A DNA stretch of 64,000 nucleotides from Larix kaempferi (Eukaryota; Streptophyta; Pinopsida; Pinales; Pinaceae), in the NCBI GenBank assembly GCA_027924585.1, contig BSBM01000125.1, forward strand, positions 3,601,001 to 3,665,000, in the 5' to 3' direction. The notes below the pieces were generated by a model. The model ran no database searches, was not told the DNA's origin, and was given only the letters and a program-made list of their open reading frames with translations. The position numbers were made by a program, and so were the translations under genes. Within the stretch, counting starts at the first letter, position 1. Each line of letters starts with the position of its first letter. This document shows, in pieces, positions 10,723 to 23,071 of this stretch.

Positions 10723-12600
10723 ATGCCTAACCAAAACACTAGTAGACTTCCTCCAGCAAGAATACCGGTCGTTACCAGGAGCCAAACTCAAGCATCCACA
10801 TCTGCGGAACAACCAGTTCAAGATCCAACTATAATACTTGCTACTCCTGTAACAGGACAAGAAACATCAAGGCCTCAAATTATTTTTGTATTGCCTACTA
10901 GAGGGCCTCTTACCCTTGAGAAATTAAGAAAAAGTACACATGATAGCATTGCTCGGGTTGAATAGAGAAATGAAGAAAATAAGAACCCAAGACAAATATT
11001 ATCCCAACAACATCAAACAACCAATTCTTGGATTGACACGAACAATCAAAATTTCGATAATCTGTACACAACTTGACAGGAATTGTTTCCTGACATCCAA
11101 ATCTCATCATTATTTTGAGAAATGGATCAAGATCAACATATCCCACAACCCAGCGTTGCAACAGGTGGACCACCACCAACACCTCCTTCTTCATCATCAT
11201 CCTCATCTGAGGAATCATCAGACAATGGGTCATCCTCGAGTTCTTCTTCTTCAAAAGATATACCAATGACAGAAGGCCAAAACAGACCTTAGCTAGACCA
11301 GGATGTTGTATTTGTTCCTGGAGATCAACATAGACTTCCCAAAAATCCAGAAAAATGGCTTCCTAAATTTAATCCAGATGATAAATCTCCTGCACTAGAC
11401 CATATTAAAACCTTCATGTAGGCCATTAGGTTAAGAAGTGTGATACATGAAGACGTATTTTGCAGGTTGTTCCCTTATACCTTTCAAGGGAAATCATATA
11501 CCTAGTATTTTGCCTTGGAAGCCAAATCGATCTCTTCCTAGAAAGATTTTGAAACTGTCTTCATCCAAAAATTTGGAGACGATAAAAACCCTGAGGATCT
11601 GGTCATAGATCTGTCCTCAATGAAAATAAAGGGAAAAGAAAGAGTTACAGATTTCAACTAGAGATTCTCCTACCTAAAAAATAGAATCCCTACCACTGTT
11701 CTTCCTACAGAATAATTATTGGTTGCATATTACATTAAAGGTCTACCTATCCCCATTTCTATGTGGGTCAAAAGAGCACACAAGGATAACCTACAGGAGT
11801 CTTTTGCTGAAGCCATCCAGGTAGAAAATGACATGTTTTGTTTAAAAGATAATCTTGACACTCTATCTGATCAACCTTCTACCACCCACAAGAAACAAGA
11901 AAATCCTCCTAAACCCACTTTGCAAAACAAAGATCCTTTCGAAATGAATCACATGAAAAAATTTCTTCAAAATATCTCTAATGACATGGTCAATTTGGAA
12001 AATACCAACACTGAAAATCAAACCAATAACAAAGGATTCGTAATACCACCTTTTAGGATACCTTATCAACCCCCTCAGAATCAAATCCCAGCTATTACTA
12101 ATGAGGGGTTAAATTCTGAATAAATCTATTCCATTTTTAAAGCTCTGGTTTCTAAATCCCAGAATCCTCTTGATCACCTTGATGAAAATTCAAAAGAAAA
12201 TCAGGATCCTGAACCACCTAATGAAGAAGAGGACCAACAGGTCAACACTGTTAGTTACTTTTTAGAACTCCCTATGGCTGACGAGGAATATGAGCCTGAG
12301 ATTGTTTTTAATGTCCAACATCCTTATAACACAAGGAGCAAAGGACAATCTTCACAGGAAGCTTCCCCTTCTACATCTACCCCAAATAAAGGAAAAGGAG
12401 TAACACATAAAGAGACTATCATTCCTGATATTGAATATAGTTTGATTGATGACTTGAAAAGGGTAAAGGATAACATATCTCTTTTTGAACTTTTGAAAAT
12501 CCCTGCCATGAGAGACAGTCTGCCTAAAAGCATGATTGTGAACAAACCTAGAGAAGTTCAAAACAACAACTTAGAGACATATTATCAACTTGGTAGCCAA
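10723..12600 (+). pseudogene. A1 gag
   Basis: Starts at ATG 10723 (MPNQNTSRLPP), 12 bases after the PBS. There is a low-complexity, serine-rich region, then a Retrotrans_gag capsid domain (about 11340-11830): WLPKFNPDDKSPALDHIKTF, FRLFPYTFQGK-like sequence, and LLVAYYIKGLPIP. An asparagine-rich linker with YNTRSKGQ follows. I find no CCHC zinc knuckle in either A copy. Stops are mainly TAG where A2 has TGG or CAG. The frame continues into the protease with no gag/pol shift. Capsid formation around the element RNA is the family role. Confidence 0.85.
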
Positions 12601-13215
12601 AATCCTGGAGGAAAGAAAACGCCTCCTTTCTTGCTCACCTTTGAAATTTTTAATATGAATGTGCATAATTGCATGATAGACTCAGGTGCTTCATTTAATG
12701 TGATTCCATTATCTGTCTGCAAGAAGCTGAATGCATCTTGGGAACCTTTCCCTACCCAAATAGTTCAACTTGACCGATCAAAAGTTAGGGTAGTAGGAGA
12801 GTTGAAGAATGTTCTTTTGATGTTGTCAACTGATCCAAGAATCCACCAAACCATTGACATATTTGTGGCTGATATCCCCGAGGCATATGGAATGTGGCTA
12901 AGTAGGGATTGGTCAGAAAAGATTAAAGGTTATTTTGCTACTGACTAGTCCCATTTTTGGTTCCCTTACAATGGGAGACCTAATAAAATCAAAATCAGTA
13001 GAGATCCATACATGAAGGAAATAGTCACTAATTTGAATGATTCCAATGAACCTACTGCTTATTTTAGCTCACATATTGAACAGTACACTTTTGACACATT
13101 TTTCGGGGATCTACCTGCTGATTCATCGCCTGCTGAGAATGTTCATAATTAATCTCAAATTGTAAATTTTACTTCTGTTCCATTCTCTGGTTCCATTGTA
13201 CATAATGTCTATAAT
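12601..13215 (+). pseudogene. A1 aspartic protease and linker
   Basis: Retropepsin domain with active site CMIDSGASFNVIPL (catalytic D at 12679), then KVRVVGELKNVLLM and IFVADIPEAYGMWLSRDW. It is in the same frame as gag. One TAG at about 12946 ends the open part, and a linker with a further TAA leads to the RNase H domain. The DSGA motif is intact here but DLGA in A2. Confidence 0.87.
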
Positions 13216-13926
13216 GTGAATACTGTTTTTAGAATATATTCAAATGCATGGACTTTGTCCTTTGATGGGTCGAGATCCAAAGATGGAGCTGGTGCAGGAT
13301 GTGTCTTAATTGACCCAAAGGGCACCAAAATAATGATTGCATGTAGACTAGAATTTGAGTGCACTAACAATATTGCTGAATACGAGGCTCTAGTTCAGGG
13401 ACTCAGGAAGGCAATCGATCTGGGCGCTCAGGTAATAGAATGCTATGGGGATTTAAAAATTATTGGGAAACCGGTGAGGAATAAAATTCATTGTATATCC
13501 CCCCGTTTAATTAATTATCAGAAGCTTTCTAGGGATCTGACTAATTATTTTAGCGCATTAAATATTAAATCAGCCCCTAGGTACCAAAACTTTGATGTAG
13601 ACTTATTAGCCAACACTACCTCTAGATTGATTCCTCCAGAAGGTTTGTCTCCTGATACTTTCTCCATTGAGTTAGTGTACAGACCTTCTATCCCTCACAA
13701 TGTCACAAGTTGGAAAGTTTTTGATGATGATCAACAGATTTTATATTTCCTCACAACCCAAGATACCTTCCAAGATGTAACCATAGATGAGGCTGATCAT
13801 GAGAAATCTTTATCTGACCCTAACTTCCCTTCCAATCTCATTCCCAAGTCATTCATTAATCTGGAAAAGTACTATGATCTGCAGGACAAGTTTAAACATA
13901 AAATGAATTGCAAAACTCACAGTTAA
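13216..13926 (+). pseudogene. A1 archaeal-type RNase H (aRH), upstream of RT
   Basis: RNase H type I fold of the archaeal-like group known from Tat elements. Motifs: LSFDGSRSKDGAGAGCVLID (first D), TNNIAEYEALVQGLRKA (E), CYGDLK (D; A2 has GDSK) and NFDVDLLAN (last acidic residue). All four acidic positions are present. The domain spans about 13246-13614 and lies before RT, whereas in the best-known plant Tat elements it lies after RT-RH. The remaining codons form a linker with EADHEKSLSDPNFPSN. Confidence 0.88.
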
Positions 13927-15304
13927 TCTCTGAACTATGAACTTGTTAGCCTGGGAACCGATCAAAACCCTCGGTTAATCAATTTAGGGATTGATTGCTC
14001 TCCTGAGGAGAGAAAATATTTCATCAAATTATGCAGAGAGTTCAAATATGTATGCGCTTGGACATATGATGAGCTCAAAACCTTTGATACCCATGTCATG
14101 CGTCACAATACACCCATGAAACCTAATGTTAAACCTTACCAGCAGAAATTAAGAAAGATGCATCCCAGATTAGAACCGTCTGTTAAAAAAGAGCTTGAGA
14201 AATTTTTAGCAGCCAAAATTGTATTCCTGGTCAGACACACGCAATGGATTGCAAACTTAGTCCCTTTTCGGAAAAAGAATGGGGAAATAAGATTGTGTGT
14301 ATATTTTAGGAACCTTAATAAAGCATTCGAGAAAGATAATTATCTCGTTCCTCCTATGGATCAGATATTGAAAAATGTTGTAGGTTCTGAGATGTTCTCT
14401 CCGTTAGATGGTTTCTCGGGATATGATCAGGTTTTAGCTGCCCTTTCTGGCCAATTAAAAACAACTTTCAGAACCCCTTCGGGAACATTTGCTTACAGAC
14501 GAATTCCTTTTGGATTGATAAATGCAACTGCCACTTTCTAGAGAGCTATGGACATAGATTTTAGGGGGGTTAATGCATAATTCCGTGGTTGTTTATTTGG
14601 ATGACATTACAACCTATTCTAAAACGAGGCATGAACATCTATTTGCTCTTAAATAGGTATTTGAACGGTGCATAAGATATGGGATCTCGCTGAATCCAAA
14701 GAAATCCATCTTCGCGGTTACTGAAGGTCAGATTTTGGGATTCATTGTTTCAAAGCACAGAATGGTCATTGATCCCGAAAGGAAAGACGCCATAGCCAAA
14801 ATTGGACTCTCCAGTTCCAAAAAATCCATGCAGTCATTCTTAGGTAAGATTAATTTTGTTAGAATATTTGTTCCTAATTTTGCACAGATTGTCAAGCCTT
14901 TACAATAGCTGATTAAAAAATATGTAGAATTGAAATGGTTTGATGATTAAAGAAATGCCTTTGCTGAAATTCAGAAATCCATCGTAGAAGCTCCTGCTCT
15001 GATGTCTTACGATTTCACTAAAGATTTTATTTTGTATACATTCGCTATTGATTTCTCGTATGCTGCTGTTCTCACGCAGAAACATCTTGAGGATGTTGAG
15101 ATTCCTATCTCCTTCACTAGCTCTACGTTTAAAGGGGCCAAACTGAATTATTACCAGATTGATAAATAGGCCTATGCAGCCTCCAAGTCTACAAAACACT
15201 TCAGACCCTATATTTTGAAATCTAGGACTAAGGTTATTGTCCCTTATGCAGCCATCAGGAATATTTTGATCCAAAAGGAATTAGGTGAAAAACGCGCTCA
15301 CTAG
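13927..15304 (+). pseudogene. A1 reverse transcriptase and degenerate RNase H
   Basis: RT begins with INLGIDCSPEERKYFIKL, then QWIANLVPFRKKNGEIRLCV, FGLINATATF and catalytic VYLDDIT (YLDD, 14594-14605). A one-base insertion in a G run near 14567 shifts the frame. The connection and RNase H follow: FAIDFSYAAVLTQ keeps the first catalytic D, but the expected glutamate region reads YYQIDK and the usual TDH motif reads VPYAA. A2 shows the same residues, so the loss predates the copies. Several TAG stops. Confidence 0.85.
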
Positions 15305-16730
15305 ATGACAACTCTTCAAGAATACGACCTTGAGATCAGACCTGTAAAAATTGTAAAAGGCCAAGGTTTGTGCTTACTTACTGCTCAGTATAATGACCTT
15401 GTACATGAACAACTCGAGTGGGATCAGGAAGAAAGCACATTTGATAGTTCTGTAAATGTTATTTCTACACCAACATCCGAATGGTATGATGACATGAAGT
15501 TTTTTCTAACACATGGGTTTGCTCCCGAAACCCTTGATTTTAAAAAGCGTAGGGATTAAAGGTTGAACACTGCACCATATCAGTTTATTGATGGTGTGCT
15601 TTTTAGAAAAAACTATGATGGTGTGTTTCTTATATCTTTGGAAAAAATTGAAACTGACAATATCTTGTTGGAATTTCATGCAGGACCTGCAGGAGGACAC
15701 TTTTGAGGGGAAACCACTGCCCACAAGATCCTGAGAGAAGGCTATTACTGGCCAAATCTATTCAAAGATGCATATGATTTTACCAGGAAAGGTGAAGCAT
15801 GCCAAAAATGTGTTGGAAAAGTCAAGAAACCTGCCTTTCCCCTCCATCCAGTCACTGTCTAGTTTTTGTTTCAACAATGGGGCCTGGATTTTGTTGGTCC
15901 TATTACCCCTGCCTCCTCCTTGCTACATAGATACATCCTGACAACCATATACTACTTCACCAGGTGGGTAGAGGAAGTTCCTCTTATGATTTCTAGCACA
16001 AACTCAATGATATCCTTTCTCGAGATTAACATAGTCACTAGGTTTGGGGTGGCTGAGTTTCTGGTTTTTGATAATGCTTCCTAATTCTCCTCTATCGACC
16101 TTACCCAGTATGCCCTTGAAAAAGGGATCAAAATTAAATATTCTGCCAACTATTATCCACAGGGAAATGGGCTGGCTGAGTCTTCCAATAAAAATATGAT
16201 CAACATATTAAAGAAGACTATGGACACCCATCATAAGAATTGGCACACTCAGTTGTACAATGCTCTTTGGGTAGACCGTGTAACCCCAAAATCCTCGATT
16301 GGAAACTCCACTTACTGTTTGGTCGATGATAAGGAGGCCATATTACCATCTAATCTTATGCTCCCTTCATTACAATTAGCTCATTCAATACAATAGGATG
16401 ACTCCTCTCCCCTCCAACAAAGGATTGACACATTACTTAAATTGGAAGAGGATAGGGAGAAATCCAAGAATACGTTATATCAGCATCAACAATTAGTTAA
16501 GAGATGGTTTGATGAGAATTCCTCAACCATTCACAGTGGGAGATTTGGTTTTAAAATGGGATAAACAACATAAATATAAGAATGAATATACCAAATTTCA
16601 ATGCTTGTGGCTTGGACCATTCATTATTACAGAAAATCTTGGTCCTAGTACTGTTCAGTTACAAACACTGGAAGGTGTCTCTGAAACCTATACGGTCAAT
16701 GTTCAACTACTCAAGAAGTATTTCATTTAG
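15305..16730 (+). pseudogene. A1 integrase
   Basis: The integrase would insert the cDNA. It has an HHCC zinc domain (EFHAGPAGGHF ... GEACQKCVG, first C changed to G), catalytic core WGLDFVGPI (D), LVFDNAS (D) and GNGLAESSNK (E), then a C-terminal GPF module, CLWLGPFIITENLG. It ends in TAG at 16728-16730. There is no chromodomain, which argues against a chromovirus. TAG stops and frame changes break it, but the DDE residues remain. Confidence 0.88.
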
Positions 16731-17190
16731 ATAAGCATCTGGCTTATCTATACATAGGTGTGGTTTGCTTTTCTTTTCTTTCTTTCCTTTGTTTTGTTTT
16801 TATTTTAAATTTTGTTTTGTTTTGAATCATAATAATGTCAACACATTTGGAAAAGGCTGCTGATCAGTGCATCCCAGATCAATCAAGTCTGATGTTTTGG
16901 GGTGGCCATGTCAAATTCACTTTACTCAGTCTATATGTGAAGGTGTCTTTTCATGAAATATAACAACCAGTTTTTGCAGAGCTTTGATTGATACTTTCCC
17001 ATCTGAATCACCATCTTTATCGATGTTTCATTTTGTGAATTGAAGTTATAAAAGTGACTAGGTATTCCTACCTTATGTTCCATTAGTGATTGGCAGTACA
17101 TATTGATAGCCTCGTCAACCTTTATCTATTCTAGATCCCATCATGATCATCTTGAAATTAAATGCATTCTAATAACTGTAAATTGCAAGA
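16731..17190 (+). other. 3' untranslated region of A1
   Basis: Non-coding, with a long T-rich tract (about 16765-16825). It matches 63451-63910 in A2 closely. A typical polypurine tract directly before the LTR is not obvious; the last bases are TTGCAAGA, which leaves the exact LTR border open. Confidence 0.6.
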
Positions 17191-17463
17191 TGGGGGGTCT
17201 TATCACAAGCCATCCCATTACGTTCATAGATGCTCAGTGGAATGAAATATCCACATCTGGTCACCAAGCTAGGGAGGTGACTTTCAACTGCTATTGGAAG
17301 GTGGAAGATCCTATTACAGGTTGGTCCATTCATGATCCGCAAGCATCAATGAGTAACACTACTAGAATATGGTCACCAAGCCATGGTAGTGTCTTGTAAT
17401 TTACATTTCAATTAATTTTGTTTCTTTTTCATAAGAAAACTTGTTGCATTCAAGGATAGGGGG
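17191..17463 (+). repeat. Array A LTR2, left part (before B insertion)
   Basis: Begins TGGGGGGTCTTATCACAAGC, as does LTR3 at 63911. After 273 bp it is cut by B. The sequence on the other side of B (51291) starts with a second copy of the same word, so the LTR opens with two direct repeats of about 270 bp, carrying four copies in total of a GGTCACCAAGC-like motif (17259, 17371, 51362, about 51480). TSD of B: GGGGG here, TGGGG at 51291. Confidence 0.6.
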
Positions 17464-18276
17464 TGTTAACACCCAAAAATTGTTCACTAGCTCATCTCCC
17501 TAGTCACATTACTCATTTGTCCACTTTTCTTACCATTTTGGCCTCCAAAATGGTAAAAAATCCCCAAATGGTTATCTAAAAGGCAAAAAATCATTTTTTT
17601 TCCTCCTCAAATTAATTAAAATCCTTCAAACATACCAAAAACCCTCAAAAGGGGTCCAAAATTCCCCAAAAATCAAATAAAAAGGGAATAAATTCAAAAA
17701 AAAATCAAAAAAGGAAAAAAGGAGGGAAAAAGAGGGCAAAAACCCTAAACCATTAACCTAAACCACTTGGTGCCTAAAACCATGGTTCAACACTCCACCA
17801 CCCAAAAAATCTGTAAATAGGTGATGGAGGCCCCCCATTTCTCATCCATTATCCACTCTAACCTTATGCTGCCAAAATTCCTATAGAGCCCTAGCCATTC
17901 ATTTTGAGCTTAACCCCACCATTTGAATGGAGTTTTAGCCACCATTGATGCATTTGGAGAAGAGAAGGGAACATTGGAGCACTAGTGCGTTAGTCCCGTA
18001 CTGCTGCAAGGACTCTAACCACCTCTTCATTTGAGGTAAAATATTTGCAAACCCTAGTTTTCCCAATCAATAAAAATTGTAAATCTAATTTATTGTGTTC
18101 TCATGGATATTTACTGTTTACTGTTATAGCTTAGATTTTTTTCCATGCACATGTTAATGCTTAGTTTTTACTTGTTTTAAATCTTGTTTTTTACCCATTA
18201 TTGAACTGTTACTAAGGATTCCTGAATCCTTAGTAGGTGCTCTTTAGCACGAGCTAGGGTGAAAACCCTAGTTACA
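17464..18276 (+). repeat. B 5' LTR (813 bp)
   Basis: TGTTAACACCC...CTAGTTACA, with short inverted ends. Probable TATA region TGTAAATAG at 17812-17820. Near the 3' end are two hairpins, CTAAGGATTCCTGAATCCTTAG and CTAGGGTGAAAACCCTAG. It aligns along its whole length with 50479-51290. Confidence 0.93.
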
Positions 18277-18280
18277 GTTT

Positions 18281-18295
18281 TGGCGACTCCACTGG
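18281..18295 (+). other. Primer binding site of B, tRNA-Arg type
   Basis: TGGCGACTCCACTGG, four bases after the LTR; matches the complement of the 3' end of plant tRNA-Arg (GACTCC acceptor stem), a site common in Tat/Ogre-like elements. Confidence 0.85.
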
Positions 18296-20276
18296 CTCAA
18301 TTCCCTTAGAATATTTGGTTATTTTTAGTTTGTACTTGTCTTTTTACTTGATTTTTGTAGATTTGGTTCACCCTTGGACCCCAATATTTATAGATCTGGC
18401 CCTTTCCTTCGTTATCAGCTTCAAAATTTCCATTTTTTTCGGTTCGTCTTGCACTTTCCACAGCCATTTTTCGTGTCGTAGATCGTGACTGTCACCGCGA
18501 CAGCTGCGCTCTAAAGTGTATTTTTTTTAGCCCAGAACCGTGCCCCAAAGCGCGGGGTTCTAGCCCTGAAGACGCACCTTAGAGCGCAGCTTCTAGTCCG
18601 AAAGCCATGCTTCCGAGCGCGCTTTCCAGCCCGAAATCCACGCTCTACAATGTGCATTAGAACTCGAAAGTCGGGCTCTGCAACGTGCTTTCCATCCCGA
18701 AAGCTGCGCTCTGCAGTGCGCTTTTCAACCCATAAACCGTGATCTATAGCGCTCTTTTCACCCAAAAACCCATGCTCTGGAGCACACCTTTTTCCTCCAA
18801 AACCATGCTTTAATCACCTGATAGCGCGACGTAACTTTCAAATGCCCATATCTCCCTCTCTCGAACTTGGTTTAGGCCGATTGTTTTTTTAAAATTGGGT
18901 GTTTTCGAACAAGGAATCCAAATATCTCGTTAGATTTAAGAAATGTTTCATATAAGTTTCTACAATTTCTTATTTAGTGTTATTTATCATTTCAGTTCAG
19001 CCTCTACCCATTGTAGTCGACCCTCTCATACTCTATTTTCTGCTCATAGCACTTTTGTTTACTTTTGGCTTAATGTAGCACTTGACAGACCCCTTTCTCC
19101 ATGCATTGCTATTGCTTGCATCATATTTTCAGTAGGCTTATTTACTTGCATCCATTTTGCGAGCTGCACTTTTCTGCTATTTACTTGCTGTAGCATTTAA
19201 CATATTTTATTTTGCATTACATTTCAGCAATTTCATTTATTTTACATAGAATTTAATAATTTTTTTTATGTTTTATTGATCGATTTTCCCGCTTGGCAAT
19301 CTTGGGTACACACCACTTGTGCACACACTTTGTCACCTTAATTCAAGTGAGACATAAAATTTTACTTAACTCAACCAAAATTTAACCCCACTTGGGGAAC
19401 ACAAAATAACTTGGTAGTTAGGTAGGATAGTGGGGATAGGAATCCAAATAACACCCCTCTATCGCTTACACTTGAGACATAGTTGTTTTCATCTAGGGAT
19501 CCAAAATCCCCTATTATTTTTTGGTATGGTTAAAACCAATTTGTCGGAAGGCCTCTCCCCTAGGAGGGCAAGTAGCAAGACTGGTTCTGGAGGTCTGAGT
19601 GGAATACCGCACTCCATTAAGTACTGAAGGCTACCTACTCGTTGTTCTCATCGTGCTACCCTTTTGGGAGTACGACAGCCAAAGAACCGAAGCTACGGAT
19701 TTACCTTTTCGGACGTGCCATGAACGGGGTATCTTAGTTGCCATCCTTCTAGGATTCTTTTACCTGGAGTCCCTTTCGGTAGAGGGATATCCTTATCCAT
19801 TTGGTTCTCATTTTCGTATTGTTTGACTTGGATTTCATCCCCTTGCAGAGGATACGATTTGTTTGAGCCTTCATATCTTTGAGTCTACCTTTTTATTTTT
19901 AGGAAGTGTTGCTTGTTGGTATTCTGACCACTTTATTTCCACTCCACTTGTTGTAGCATAGCTATTGCAGCAAGTGTTTTGAGCTTCTTGTTGGCCTGAG
20001 CGCCGCATTTTTTGAGATCTCTCCTTTTGCACACACGATTGCACTTGTTTTTTTGAGCATTTGATCTACCATGACCATTTAGCACTTTTTCCACCCGTCA
20101 CCATTGATTCACCGAGACACTCTCGGCGCCTGCGAGGCCAACCCATGCAGTTCGGTTAACTTCACACCACACGTCACATATGAGCATCTTAGTCACCAGA
20201 CACATATCCCGATGAACCTTATTTTACCTCTGATTCTGAGTCAGAGTTCCTCACTTACACAGCTCCGTCTATCCCC
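18296..20276 (+). other. B leader between PBS and gag
   Basis: About 2 kb without a supported gene. It holds the palindromic repeat array at 18501-18812 and otherwise AT-rich sequence. Frame 3 just upstream of the gag ATG reads DEPYFTSDSESEFLTYTAPS after a stop, so translation could begin a little earlier in an intact relative. Confidence 0.6.
18501..18812 (+). repeat. Array of ~33-bp palindromic repeats in B leader
   Basis: Nine or ten units of about 33 bp with a consensus near AGCCCGAAAGCCATGCTCT followed by RCAGCGCGCTTTCC. Each unit contains an imperfect inverted repeat of the GCGCTCT-N-AGCGCRC type. The array is CG-rich against an AT-rich background. A stop-poor minus-strand frame here is a by-product. 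Confidence 0.8.
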
Positions 20277-22549
20277 ATGGCTGCCACGACTTCCACCCCC
20301 TTTCTCGGCGGGATCGTTGGTGGTGGATCCACCACTAACCTAGCTACCATGCCAGTATCCATCCCCTCCATACCATCTATAGGACTTACACCCAGTATTC
20401 CTGCCGCTACATCCATCCCCATGGTTAGTGGATTGGTTACCACTACAGTCCCATTAGTGACTAATAGCACCCTTGGGGGCACAGGCCCTTCTTACACGGT
20501 TCCCCCACCTATGGATGGAGTTCCCATGATCCCTGTCATGGCTCATACCATTTCTCCACACATTGGGGGCAGTTCCCCCACCATTTCCGTCACGGATAAC
20601 ACACATGCCCCTAAACCCATGCCACATATTTCTGCCAGTTTTCCATTCATGGCTAGCCTCAACCTCCCTGATCTAGCCAGATTAACCAATGACCTGATTC
20701 GATATGACCCCACTTGGCCTCACATGCCTACCAAACTCCCCTCGGACATCCCTAAGTTCGAAGGGAAGGTAGGTGAAGACACCCAAAACCACATCACGTC
20801 CTTCCATTTATGGTGCTCCTCCAACTCCATAGTGGATGAATCCATCCGCCTTCGTCTTTTACAATATAACTTCACTGGCGTTGCAGCTAAGCGGTACATT
20901 GAACAACCCCATGGGACACATTCCACCTTTACATCCCTTGCTTCAACTTTCATGCAGTTCTTCCAGTTACCAGTCCGTCATGATGCTGGTGTAGAGATCC
21001 TACTATCTAGCAGAAAAAACATGACTACCCACATCATTGACCACATTCATGAGTGGCATAAACATCGAAGTTTATGCAAGATTAAGTTAGATGATCGCAT
21101 CTTCCTAGATTGGTTTTTGAAATCTCTTATACCGGTTATCGCCAAGGATCTGACATCTGAACGACCCAAATCCGAAGAAGAAGCCATTCTGAAATCCCAG
21201 CAATTTGACCTCATATATGCTCAATCTGGCTACTTGTACTCCATTCTGCCCAATGCACCCCACAGTGAATCCTCCCGGAACAACACACCGGGGGCATCTC
21301 ACGCTGTCGACGACATCATTGGACATGTCACGTCTCACAACCAACCTTACACTGCTATTCCCCCTACTTGTGGCCCTGACCTCTCACGCACCATAACCCA
21401 TTCTGGAGAAACACCTTCATATGTTCCTAGGACCCAAACCCCTCACGTCCATGGAAATTTATGTCTACTGCAGTGTTATGGTCATGCACCACCCGCTTAC
21501 ACGAAACCTACTACCTATTACCATGAACAAACCCCACCACAGGTAGCACCTGCACAACCTCAAACCCATCTGACTTACTATCCACTGCAGGAAACACCTG
21601 CACAACATCAAGCCCCTCCGACTTATTATCCACCGTAGGTAGCACCTACAAAACCCCATCCTCCTCCTGCTTACTACCCACCGCAAGTAGCACCAACGCC
21701 TGCTCAACCAAAAAACCCTCCCAACCCCCAAGGGAAAGTCTACACCCAATAAAACCAACAAAAAAACCAACCCGCCCAACGAAATCAGTAAGGAGAACAA
21801 AACTAGGGAAGAGGACGTAACCGTAGGAGCAACCAACCCCAAGATAAACGTAGCCAACCCCCCAATTCCCCAAACAAAACAATGCTTCCCCAACCAATGA
21901 AAACCCTGACATACCACCTTGTCAAGGGAAGAACCCTAATCTCCAAACGAACCACCCATGTTCTATATGCGGGGTATATGACCATTACACACACACTTGC
22001 CCCCATCTCAAGCGATCTTTCCAACTTTGGACTGATGATGCTCAACGCTAAGGACATGCTGTACAACCAACACCACCCAAACCCACGCAACCTCAAGCAC
22101 AACCGATGGTGTTTCAGAACCCCTTACCCACACAAGGAGTAGTGAACACCCAACCATCGGTTGCCTCTCAAGGGGCTGCACCACCACAATAGCAAATCAC
22201 TTATGTTGCGCCTGCTAATCAACCCATGGACTCAGGTAGTCATCACCTTCTCATGATGTCATCGATTGACGTTAACCTTCAAACACGCCGAAATCAGTAT
22301 GGTTCCACCACTGAGACCATCCCCTCCGACAAGGCTACTAATGCTCTTCCCACCGATCAGTTTTTATGTATACCTGCAGCACTGTGTGATGGGGCCCCTA
22401 AATCTCCTCACTTTCCATTACATCGCAGTAATAACAACCCCAACGCGCGCACTGCCCCCAATTACAGTATCGTGGATGACTTAGCCCAATCCCCTATTGC
22501 TATGTCATCCCTCGAGGTTTTGAAAAAATATCCTGCATAATGCAAAAAG
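20277..22549 (+). pseudogene. B gag
   Basis: Start at ATG 20277 (MAATTSTPFLGG). A low-complexity P/T/S-rich N-terminus precedes a Retrotrans_gag capsid domain (about 20720-21240): LPSDIPKFEGKVGEDTQNHI, AAKRYIEQPHG, FFQLPV and DWFLKSLIPVIAKDL. A P/Q/Y-rich repeat region (VAPAQPQTHLTYYP-like units, about 21530-21720) follows. The zinc knuckle CSICGVYDHYTHTC is in another frame at 21959-22000, so a frameshift lies in between. The remainder leads to the protease. Stops are TAG at 21636 and a few others. Confidence 0.82.
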
Positions 22550-23071
22550 TTGTTATCCTCTATCGGTGCGATAGACCGTTCAAACTCACGAATGATGGCA
22601 TTCGATTTGGACCAATCCGAACCATGGATGCCTTCAACATTAGCATTTCAAGTTTCTGTGTCAATCCGAAATCTTGTTATCCATCGATGCATCATCGATG
22701 AGAGTGCCTCCACATGCGTTATGTCTACATTCGTGTGGAAGAAGTTCGGATCCCCTACACTACAGCCATCCACGACTGTCCTACGAGCTTACGATTCCCG
22801 ATTAGCTCAACCCCAAGGCCTCCTGGCCAATGTTCCAGTCCAATTAGCTAGTTAAATGGTCCTTATCGACATTGAGGTCATCATCGCACAACTCGATTAC
22901 AACCTCCTTCTTGGACGTAGTTACATGTATGCCATGAAGGTTGTTGCTTCATCATTCTTCCGCATTATGATGTTCCCCTATGAGGGACGGGATGTGAAGA
23001 TCGATCAACTTACGTATTATGACCCGAATGCCCCTGCTGCGCCAGAAAACGTTCTCCCCATTGTTGAATAG
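22550..23071 (+). pseudogene. B aspartic protease
   Basis: Retropepsin-like domain. The active site reads CIIDESASTCVMS (D at 22697), where the G of the usual D-x-G has become S, so it is probably inactive. The flap and C-terminal parts are VWKKFGSPTL and LDYNLLLGRSYMYAMKVVAS. A TAA at about 22853 interrupts it. Confidence 0.82.

Noticed and set aside
18511-18765. Arginine-rich minus-strand ORF in B leader
   Set aside because: Product of the 33-bp repeat array whose unit length is a multiple of three.
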